Origin: Streptococcus macedonicus ACA-DC 198 | Lineage (GTDB): Bacteria; Bacillota; Bacilli; Lactobacillales; Streptococcaceae | NCBI GenBank assembly: GCA_000283635.1 | Contig: HE613569.1 | Span: forward strand, 397,501-461,500 | Direction: 5' to 3' | DNA length: 64,000 bases | Made by a program: the position numbers and the translations under genes | Notes under the pieces: model-generated | What the model saw: only the letters and a program-made list of their open reading frames with translations | The model's database searches: none | What the model was told of the DNA's origin: nothing | Part shown: positions 57,265 through 64,000 of the stretch, one piece after another | Position numbering within the stretch: position 1 is the first letter of the stretch | How the letters are laid out: the number at the start of each line of letters is the position of its first letter

Positions 57265-59496
57265 TTATTCATCACTAGATTCTGTGTTACTGTTATCTGA
57301 ATTGTTGTCAGCTTCGTTTGATGATTCGGTTGAAGAACTATCTTCGCTAGAAGATTCAGCTGTTGACGACTCTTTTTCAGAAGAACTTGAGCTTGAACCA
57401 TAAATATTGCTGTAAACAGAGCTTGATGTTGAAGAATAAGTGTAGTTGTTATTTGAACCGCCTAGGTAGACATAGCCACCGCTAGTGTAAACACCACTTG
57501 GGACAGTGAAGTCTTCGCTACCACTGCCATATTTTTCATTTAGATAGCTTTGCATTGTTTTATAAACATCAGCTGCGACATTCAATCCAACACCATAAAT
57601 TGGCGTCATCCTGTCTTTATAACCTGTCCAAACTGCCATTGAGTATTGTGTGGTGTAACCAACAAAAAGTTCATCTGGAGCCATTGTACCAACAACGCTG
57701 TTGTAAATACCAGTTGATTCTTCAATTTCTTCTAATTCATCATCAGAATAGTTAGAAGTACCAGTCTTACCAGCTTGGTAAACACCAGAAATAGCAGCTT
57801 TAGTACCTGTACCGTAAGTCAAAACAGTTTTCAGCATAGATGTCATCATATAGGCTGTTGTTTCTTTCATGGCGCGTGTACCAGAAGAACTGTAAGTTTG
57901 AGTAGTACCATCATTAAACTCGATTTTATTAATATATTGAGGTTCGTAATAGATACCACCGTTGGAAAATGCCGCATAGGCGGCAGCCATTTTTTCACTG
58001 CTTGCGCCATACTTTTCATCGGAATCACTAGTAGAACTTGAAATGGCGTTTGAGTAGTAAAGTTGTGGGTAATAGATACCAAGCCCCTCAAGGAATTCTT
58101 TAGCAGCATCTAATCCGACTGCTTCAAGAGCCTTAACGGCAGGAACGTTACGCGATTGTTGAATCGCCGTTTGAATGGTCATTGTACCATAGTATTGACG
58201 GTCCCAGTTGTAAATCTGAGTAGAAGTGCCTGGCCAGTAATATTTACTATCGCTTGTCGTAGCTGCGGTACTTGTGTAAATACCATTTTCAATAGCTGGA
58301 GCGTAATCAGTGATAGGCTTCATTGTAGAACCCCAGTCCCTATCTGTCAGAACAGATTGGTTGGTACCAAGTGAGACAGTAGTGTCTTGGTTACGTGAGC
58401 CAAGTTGAGCAATAACGTTACCGTTTGTTACATCAATGATAGTCGAGGCAACTTGAAGATCAGGATCTGGATAAGAGACATAGTAATCAGTATTGTAAAC
58501 ATTCCAGAGATATTGTTGGACATCAGTATCAACGTTTGTATAAACTTTGAGTCCTGCTGAATAAATATCTTGACCTGTCTTATCGCTGACCTCTTCGATA
58601 ACTTCCTTAATATAATTATCAAGGTAAGCATCGTAACTTGATGTCTCCGTGAGGGTTTGTAAACCGTCTGTGACAGGAGTTGCTACCGCAGTATCGTATT
58701 CGTCTTTTGTAATGTTACCGTTCTCGTACATTTCCGCCAAAACGGTATCACGACGACTTTGTGCTGCGTCTGGATTAGTATAAGGGTCATATTGACTAGG
58801 AGCTTGAGGAATTCCTGCAAGTAAGGCAAGCTGGGCAATGGATAAGTCTTTCAAATCTTTACCATAGTAAGATTTAGCAGCGGTAAGCATACCATAGTTA
58901 CCATTTCCCATATAGACTTTGTTAACATAGAACGTTAAAATTTCTTCCTTAGTATATTTGCGTTCCATTTGGAGAGCAAGCCAAGCTTCTTGCGCCTTAC
59001 GTTTTAAGGTCTGATCGGATTCACTCGTTGAGAAGTATGCCAATTTAATCAGCTGTTGGTCAAGTGTGGATCCACCTTGGGTGCTCGAGCTAGTGAAGTT
59101 GTTAAAAGCAGCTCCAAGAATACGGTAGACATCAATACCACGGTGTTTGAAGAAACGTTTATCTTCAATAGAAGTAATGGCATTTACCAAATTCAAAGGG
59201 ATGTTATCAGATGTAACACTTTCACGTTTTTCAGAACCAAGGTCCGCAATCAAATTGCCACTTGAATCGTAAATCAAACTAGAGTTAGTAGATGATAACT
59301 TGCTTTCAGATAATTTTGGGGCACTACTTACATAGTAAGCAAAGAGAGAGCCACCAGCCAAAACAGCTGCAATGACAAGTGTTAGTCCTGCAATCAAGCC
59401 GTATTTTAAGAATTTAAGAGCAGTTGCTTTTCTTGAAGAAGTAGTAGAATTAGTTTTTTTTTGTTTTCTTGTTATTTTCTTTTTAATTGTGATCAC
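57265..59496 (-). CDS. pbp1A: Penicillin-binding protein 1A
   Basis: 743-aa class A PBP with both activities. Membrane helix ~residues 32-55; glycosyltransferase domain with [12 protein letters not shown]; transpeptidase with STMK (GSTMKPITD), SRN ([12 protein letters not shown]) and KTG ([10 protein letters not shown]). The last ~75 residues are a disordered Ser/Glu/Asn-rich tail. The start overlaps the recU end by 14 bases, so the two are one operon, as usual in Firmicutes. Confidence 0.95.
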   Translation of the reverse strand: MITIKKKITRKQKKTNSTTSSRKATALKFLKYGLIAGLTLVIAAVLAGGSLFAYYVSSAPKLSESKLSSTNSSLIYDSSGNLIADLGSEKRESVTSDNIPLNLVNAITSIEDKRFFKHRGIDVYRILGAAFNNFTSSSTQGGSTLDQQLIKLAYFSTSESDQTLKRKAQEAWLALQMERKYTKEEILTFYVNKVYMGNGNYGMLTAAKSYYGKDLKDLSIAQLALLAGIPQAPSQYDPYTNPDAAQSRRDTVLAEMYENGNITKDEYDTAVATPVTDGLQTLTETSSYDAYLDNYIKEVIEEVSDKTGQDIYSAGLKVYTNVDTDVQQYLWNVYNTDYYVSYPDPDLQVASTIIDVTNGNVIAQLGSRNQDTTVSLGTNQSVLTDRDWGSTMKPITDYAPAIENGIYTSTAATTSDSKYYWPGTSTQIYNWDRQYYGTMTIQTAIQQSRNVPAVKALEAVGLDAAKEFLEGLGIYYPQLYYSNAISSSTSDSDEKYGASSEKMAAAYAAFSNGGIYYEPQYINKIEFNDGTTQTYSSSGTRAMKETTAYMMTSMLKTVLTYGTGTKAAISGVYQAGKTGTSNYSDDELEEIEESTGIYNSVVGTMAPDELFVGYTTQYSMAVWTGYKDRMTPIYGVGLNVAADVYKTMQSYLNEKYGSGSEDFTVPSGVYTSGGYVYLGGSNNNYTYSSTSSSVYSNIYGSSSSSSEKESSTAESSSEDSSSTESSNEADNNSDNSNTESSDE

Positions 59497-60091
59497 CGCC
59501 TAAAATTTTTTGATCAATAATATCTAAATAAGGAATTTGAGGTAGTGAACTTGTTGTCACCACATAACCATTTTTTCTGATATAATCAAGTGGCATGGAT
59601 TTGGTGCCGAGATTGATTTGGTAAAAATCTACTAGAGCACTAGCAGGTAGAAAATAAGTTTCCTTAAGTGTTGAAAAATGAAGTAGAACAAAGCAGATGC
59701 CGTCTTGTTTTAAAACATTTGCCATGTGCTCAATCTGGTGAGCGTGGAAATTTTTCAATGGCATAGATGTCTTTTGCCGCGTTTCTTTGGCTTCAAAGTC
59801 GATATAGCGTCCTTTATAGACGCCAGAATAATCGGTCGTGGAAGCTTGTCGAAAGTAGGCTTCTACAATTTTGGCACGGCTTCTTTTCGGATAATCAACT
59901 TTAACAATTTGAATCGGTGTTGGTTTTTTATGAATGACAGCAATATTACGAGATAGGTAATAATTATTGGTTTCATTAATTGCTGCCTCAAAACTCATCC
60001 CACGATTAGCAAAGTTAACGGATGATTTTTTTACCTTTTTATAAGCAGGAACTGCTTGTTTTTGAATAAGATGATGAGGGTAATTAACCAT
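59483..60091 (-). CDS. recU: Holliday junction resolvase RecU
   Basis: 202-aa nuclease: [33 protein letters not shown] and the catalytic region [20 protein letters not shown]. It resolves recombination intermediates and helps chromosome segregation. ATG at 60091 (minus) has TAGGAG five bases before it; a start six codons further upstream lacks a site. First gene of recU-pbp1A. Confidence 0.93.
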   Translation of the reverse strand: MVNYPHHLIQKQAVPAYKKVKKSSVNFANRGMSFEAAINETNNYYLSRNIAVIHKKPTPIQIVKVDYPKRSRAKIVEAYFRQASTTDYSGVYKGRYIDFEAKETRQKTSMPLKNFHAHQIEHMANVLKQDGICFVLLHFSTLKETYFLPASALVDFYQINLGTKSMPLDYIRKNGYVVTTSSLPQIPYLDIIDQKILGGDHN

Positions 60092-60166
60092 AGAACTCCT
60101 AACATTCATGCTTTAAGTCAATATAAGCAATTTTATTATAACATATTTTTAGAAAGGAAACAGAAT

Positions 60167-60685
60167 ATGACTGCAATTCTTGTGACGGGCTATAAGAGTT
60201 TTGAATTAGGAATCTTTCAAGATAAGGATGAGCGCATTAGTGTTATCAAAAAAGCTATCCGCCATGATTTGATTCGTTATTTTGAAGAAGGTATAGATTG
60301 GCTGATTTTTATGGGAAATCTTGGTTTTGAATATTGGGCTTTGCAAGTTGCCAAAGAATTGCAAGAAGAATATGAGTTTAGTATAGCAACAATTTTTACT
60401 TTTAAAAATCATGGTCAAAATTGGAACGAAGCTAACCAAGTAAAATTAGGTGAATTTAAGCAGGTTGATTTTGTCAAATATACCTATAAAAATTATGAAA
60501 ATCCAAGTCAATTTAAAAACTATAATCAATTTTTAGTAGATAACACAGAAGGAGCTTATCTTTTTTACGACACCGAAAATGAAACAACTTTAAAATATTT
60601 GTTGCAAGTGATGCAAGAAAAAGAGAACTATCCGATTAATTTTCTAACCTTTGACCGTCTTAATGAATTCTTAGAAGAATGGTAA
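60167..60685 (+). CDS. DUF1273 (YpsA-like) protein
   Basis: 172-aa protein with a SLOG/Rossmann-type fold: [11 protein letters not shown] at the start, [23 protein letters not shown]. Bacillus YpsA affects cell division and filamentation; ligand unknown. ATG 60167 follows AGAAAGGA. The coding frame continues upstream to 60056 over the recU promoter, which I reject. Next to gpsB, as in other Firmicutes. Confidence 0.85.
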   Translation: MTAILVTGYKSFELGIFQDKDERISVIKKAIRHDLIRYFEEGIDWLIFMGNLGFEYWALQVAKELQEEYEFSIATIFTFKNHGQNWNEANQVKLGEFKQVDFVKYTYKNYENPSQFKNYNQFLVDNTEGAYLFYDTENETTLKYLLQVMQEKENYPINFLTFDRLNEFLEEW

Positions 60686-60811
60686 TAAAATTTTAATAAT
60701 GAAATAAAGGTAAATGCTTGATTTTTCATTAATTTTTCTGTAACATATATCCTGATATGACGATTTCATATTCTTACTTTTAACTAGAATAGTTTTGTTT
60801 GGAGAGATAGA

Positions 60812-61153
60812 ATGACAAGTATTATTTACAGTCCTAAGGACATTTTTGAACAAGAATTTAAAACCAGTATGCGTGGTTATGACAGGAAAGAAGTAGATGA
60901 ATTTCTTGATAACATCATCAAGGACTATGAAAGTTATATTTCACAGGTTCAAGAACTACGCGCTGAAAATGAAAAATTACAACAACAACTCTCTGCAAAA
61001 CCAAAAGCAGCGCCAACACCATCTTATGTTGGTTCACATACGGTTAATGCAGGGCAACAAACACGCGTTGCTAAATCAGCAACAAATATTGATATTTTGA
61101 AACGTATTAGCCGATTGGAAAAAGAAGTATTTGGAAAACAAATCACTGAATAA
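60812..61153 (+). CDS. gpsB: Cell-division regulator GpsB
   Basis: 113-aa DivIVA-like protein: N-terminal membrane-associating coiled coil ([27 protein letters not shown]) and a C-terminal trimer helix ([18 protein letters not shown]), joined by a Pro/Ala/Gln linker. It balances septal and peripheral wall synthesis together with PBPs, StkP and MreC. GGAGAG precedes the ATG. Confidence 0.95.
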   Translation: MTSIIYSPKDIFEQEFKTSMRGYDRKEVDEFLDNIIKDYESYISQVQELRAENEKLQQQLSAKPKAAPTPSYVGSHTVNAGQQTRVAKSATNIDILKRISRLEKEVFGKQITE

Positions 61154-61235
61154 ACAGCCTAATTAACGACAGTTAGTAAGCTGTTTTGATTTTGTGTTTA
61201 ACTTATTTTGGAAATTTGTCAAAGTGAGTTTATAA

Positions 61236-61620
61236 ATTGCAATTTTCGGATAATCGCGTGGTATTTTAATACCATGAGGAAAGTCCATGCTAGCACTGGC
61301 TGTGATGCCGGTAGTGTTTGTGCTAGGTGAATCAATAAGCCTAGGGACATCTTTTTGATGTTACGGCGGGCAAAAAGGCTAAGTCTTTACGGATATGTCT
61401 GAATAGCCCTGAAAGTGCCACAGTGACGTAGTTCTTGGGGAAACCTAAGAAGTGGAACGCGGTAAACCCCTCAAGCTAGCAACCCAAACTTTGGTAGGGG
61501 CATGGGATAGTTGGAATCCGAACAATCTATCCTGACTGGAAACAGTAGACAGATGATTATCGAAGGAGATAAGACCTAGTTATCTCTGGAACAAAACATG
61601 GCTTATAGAAAATTGCATAT
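61236..61620 (+). ncRNA. rnpB: RNase P RNA (type B)
   Basis: The region contains the conserved P4-related segments GAGGAAAGTCC (61289-61299) and ACAGTAGACAGATGATTAT, with TTGCAATTTTC at the 5' end pairing with GAAAATTGCA near the 3' end. It is the Bacillus-type catalytic RNA that trims tRNA 5' ends. Ends are estimated to within a few bases. gpsB before it and the methyltransferase gene after it match other streptococci. Confidence 0.93.
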
Positions 61621-61628
61621 AGGTATAT

Positions 61629-61655
61629 AGCTAGCTTAGGCTAGCTTTTATTTTT
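61629..61655 (+). terminator. Terminator of rnpB
   Basis: AGCTAGC and GCTAGCT pair around TTAG, followed by a T-rich run. Confidence 0.75.
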
Positions 61656-61781
61656 GGTTGTATTTTAATACTAGGTATTGGCTAATAATGGTGTTTGAAA
61701 ATTAATTGATTTTTACTAGCTTAAAGCCAGTAAAACGTGTTAAACTTATAGATAAGTATTTGATGAAATAGGAATTAATGA

Positions 61782-62954
61782 ATGAAAAAAACGTTTAATT
61801 TAGTAGCGACAGCGGCAGCAGGACTTGAAGCGGTTGTAGGGCGTGAAATCCGTGATTTAGGCATTGACTGCCAAGTCGAAAATGGAAAAGTCCGTTTTCA
61901 AGGAGATGTTAGAACGATTGCGACAACCAACCTTTGGTTACGTGCGGCTGACCGTATTAAAATTGTAGTCGGTGAATTTCCGGCTTGTACCTTTGAAGAG
62001 TTATTTCAAGGTGTTTACAAATTAGATTGGGAAAATTATTTACCACTTGGTGCTAAGTTCCCAATTTCAAAGGCAAAATGTGTGAAATCTAAACTACATA
62101 ATGAGCCAAGTGTTCAAGCTATTAGTAAAAAAGCTGTTGTTAAAAAACTGCAAAAAGTTTATCATCGTCCAGAAGGTGTTCCGTTGCAAGAAAGTGGGGC
62201 AGAATTTAGAATAGAAGTTTCCATTTTAAAAGATAAAGCAACAGTTATGATTGATACAACAGGAGCAAGTCTTTTCAAACGCGGTTACCGTGTGGAGAAA
62301 GGTGGGGCCCCGATTAAGGAAAATATGGCAGCAGCAATTATTGAGTTGTCAAACTGGTATCCAGATAAACCTTTTATCGACCCAACATGTGGTTCGGGAA
62401 CCTTCTGTATCGAGGCAGCTATGATTGGCATGAACATTGCGCCAGGCTTTAATCGTGACTTTGCTTTTGAGGAATGGGATTGGGTTGACGATGATTTGGT
62501 TCAACAAGTTCGTGATGAAGCTGAAAAAAAAGCTAATTATGACATTGAACTTGATATTTCTGGATTTGATATTGACGGACGCATGATTGACATTGCGAAA
62601 AAGAATGCTGAGGAAGCAGGACTTGCAGATGTCATCAAATTGAAACAAATGCGACTTCAAGATTTAAAAACTGATAAAATCAACGGTGTTATCGTGTCTA
62701 ACCCCCCATATGGTGAACGATTGCTGGATGACAAAGCTGTGGACATTTTGTATAATGAAATGGGACAGACTTTTGCTCCGCTAAAAACATGGAGTAAATT
62801 TATCCTAACAAGTGATGAACAATTTGAACGAAAATATGGTTCACAGGCTGATAAAAAACGTAAATTGTACAACGGTACACTAAGAGTTGATTTGTACCAA
62901 TTCTATGGCGAACGTGTTAAACGTTCAGTTACTGCACCAGCGCAAGAAAAGTAA
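61782..62954 (+). CDS. THUMP-domain RNA methyltransferase (RlmL/YpsC-like)
   Basis: 390-aa protein: N-terminal THUMP RNA-binding region (FNLVATAAAGLEAVVGREI), middle with FIDPTCGSGTFCIEAAMI (SAM motif) and NPPYGERL (catalytic motif for N2-guanine). Homologues methylate 23S rRNA guanine 2445; substrate here inferred. Start ATG 61782 with weak ribosome site. Between rnpB and mapZ as in pneumococcus. Confidence 0.9.
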   Translation: MKKTFNLVATAAAGLEAVVGREIRDLGIDCQVENGKVRFQGDVRTIATTNLWLRAADRIKIVVGEFPACTFEELFQGVYKLDWENYLPLGAKFPISKAKCVKSKLHNEPSVQAISKKAVVKKLQKVYHRPEGVPLQESGAEFRIEVSILKDKATVMIDTTGASLFKRGYRVEKGGAPIKENMAAAIIELSNWYPDKPFIDPTCGSGTFCIEAAMIGMNIAPGFNRDFAFEEWDWVDDDLVQQVRDEAEKKANYDIELDISGFDIDGRMIDIAKKNAEEAGLADVIKLKQMRLQDLKTDKINGVIVSNPPYGERLLDDKAVDILYNEMGQTFAPLKTWSKFILTSDEQFERKYGSQADKKRKLYNGTLRVDLYQFYGERVKRSVTAPAQEK

Positions 62955-63012
62955 AATACGGTGTTAAACAGCCTAATAAAAATGACAATCTGATTTAGAG
63001 AGGTGAACAAGC

Positions 63013-64000
63013 GTGTCAGACAAGAAAGAATTGCCATCTTCTGAAGAACAAGAAGGGCTTAATTTAGAAGATGTAAAAAATATGACCATTGGGGAAGCTG
63101 TTCGGAAGGATTCTGAATTAAAAGCTGGGGTGACTGAGTCTGACGGTGTTTTGGATAAATACATTAAACAGCACCGAGACGAAGTGACATCGCAAAAGTT
63201 TGAGGCTAAATTATCTGACTTTGACGATTTAGATACCAAAGCTTTGGATAATTTCATTAAAAAGCAGCGCGAGGAATTGGTTAACAACGGGATTGTTGGT
63301 GAGTCTGCTTTGAAAGAAAACGAAGCTACGCCTAAAGCTGTTGATTTTGAAGCAGAAAAGCTTGAGGACACTCAAGAGACTTCGCAAGAAGTACCGTTAT
63401 CAGAAGATGTAGCATCTGAAAACGACTCAACGATTCAGCAAGAAAGTGTTAGTATTGAAATACCAAATGCTGATTCAGCAGTTCCAGAGCCAACTCCAGA
63501 AGCTGCGTCAGCTGTGGTTGCTGATGACAAAAACAGCGAAGCTATTACTCTTGAAACGGCAGATGAGCAGCCAACTCATAAAAATAAACGTGTGATTATT
63601 GGTGGCTTGGCAGCTCTTGTTGTCGCTATTTTTGGTGTGGCTTACGGTTTAAATTATACCAGAGAATCAAGCACGAGTGTTGCTAGCTCATCAACATCTA
63701 TAACTAAGAAATCAACATCATCTAGTTCGTCTGCAGCAGCGGCTAAAAAGGCAAAAACAGCATTTGACGATGCCTATGCAGCTTTCTTTACAGACGATAC
63801 TAAAACAAAATTGAAAAATAGTGAATTTGATAATATTTCATCATTAAAAGAAAAACTAGATGACTTAAAAGACACAGATTACTATGACGATGCTAAGAAA
63901 GAATACGATACTTTGGCAGCTCAAATTACAGCTATCCAGACAATCAATACTTTATTTGAATCAAATGTTATTGTAAATGGTGAAAAAGCTTCAGCAACTG
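63013..64000 (+). CDS. mapZ: Midcell-anchored protein MapZ, N-terminal part (continues past the window)
   Basis: GTG 63013 with AGAGGTG seven bases upstream. The N-terminal cytoplasmic part carries two similar motifs (LDKYIKQHRDEV and LDNFIKKQREEL) as known in MapZ/LocZ, then an acidic disordered stretch, one membrane helix (~residues 194-216, RVIIGGLAALVVAIFGVAY), a Ser/Thr-rich linker and the start of the extracellular domain. MapZ marks the division site and guides FtsZ in streptococci. Its position after the methyltransferase matches pneumococcus. The 3' end is outside. Confidence 0.9.
   Translation, partial: MSDKKELPSSEEQEGLNLEDVKNMTIGEAVRKDSELKAGVTESDGVLDKYIKQHRDEVTSQKFEAKLSDFDDLDTKALDNFIKKQREELVNNGIVGESALKENEATPKAVDFEAEKLEDTQETSQEVPLSEDVASENDSTIQQESVSIEIPNADSAVPEPTPEAASAVVADDKNSEAITLETADEQPTHKNKRVIIGGLAALVVAIFGVAYGLNYTRESSTSVASSSTSITKKSTSSSSSAAAAKKAKTAFDDAYAAFFTDDTKTKLKNSEFDNISSLKEKLDDLKDTDYYDDAKKEYDTLAAQITAIQTINTLFESNVIVNGEKASAT

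Noticed and set aside
1..64000. CRISPR array, prophage, integrative element or defence island
   Set aside because: No regularly spaced direct repeats, integrase, phage structural genes, restriction or toxin-antitoxin pair is visible; the only mobile element is the ISL3-type IS.

Overview
The window is an ordinary low-GC streptococcal chromosome segment. Gene content and order (tsaE-GNAT-brpA; rimP-nusA-ylxR-ylxQ-infB; rsmH-ftsL-pbp2X-mraY; DEAD helicase-tcyABC-trxB-pncB-nadE-pepC / pbp1A-recU; gpsB-rnpB-rlmL-like-mapZ) match what I remember of the mutans/bovis part of Streptococcus. A copper copYAZ operon, a T-box glyQS and many broken carbohydrate or envelope genes make a member of the S. 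bovis/S. equinus complex my best guess. This is inference; no marker was searched.

Layout. 1-7.1 kb: end of a purine permease, tsaE and brpA, a small membrane protein with a HIT protein on the minus strand, then ecsAB-ccrZ-trmB and a tRNA-Ser(GGA). 7.3-10.8 kb: a decayed locus with a membrane PAS-GGDEF diguanylate cyclase (one frameshift), a GT2-GtrA glycosyltransferase (two nonsense codons), a cellulose-synthase-like glycosyltransferase (one nonsense codon, then a deletion) and the tail of another envelope gene. It reads as the remains of a c-di-GMP-controlled exopolysaccharide system. 10.8-17.2 kb: the rimP-nusA-ylxR-ylxQ-infB-rbfA translation/transcription operon, with a structured leader, a non-canonical rimP start, a hairpin between the nusA Shine-Dalgarno and start, and a 0.68-kb array of stem-loops before rbfA. 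17.3-25.7 kb: LOG protein, nucleotidyltransferase, copYAZ, a TRIC-type channel, a HAD phosphatase, a TetR regulator, DegV, YgjV and a repeat-containing membrane-anchored protein.

26-36.5 kb: a Na/Pi cotransporter pseudogene, nagA, T-box-glyQS with a palindromic insertion that duplicated the glyQ start region, a small DUF896 protein, a PRD regulator fused by deletion to the end of a fructose-6-phosphate aldolase, and transketolase. 36.6-46.2 kb: an orphan bacteriocin-immunity-like gene, an ABC exporter pair, proBA, and the rsmH-ftsL-pbp2X-mraY division cluster. An ISL3-type element (46192-47601) sits exactly between the mraY stop codon and its terminator. 47.8-64 kb: RNA helicase, cystine importer tcyABC, thioredoxin reductase, NAD salvage (pncB-nadE), pepC, pbp1A/recU, a DUF1273 protein, gpsB, RNase P RNA, an RNA methyltransferase, and mapZ, which runs off the end.

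The recurring theme is cell division and wall synthesis (brpA, ccrZ, ftsL, pbp2X, mraY, pbp1A, gpsB, mapZ). Several of these surface proteins carry Ser/Thr-rich disordered segments. The genome is also losing accessory polysaccharide and sugar or phosphate functions by nonsense mutation, short tandem duplication and deletion. I saw no CRISPR array, prophage or intact new defence system. The most unusual signals are the decayed c-di-GMP/exopolysaccharide locus and the structured RNA elements around the rimP-rbfA operon and glyQ.
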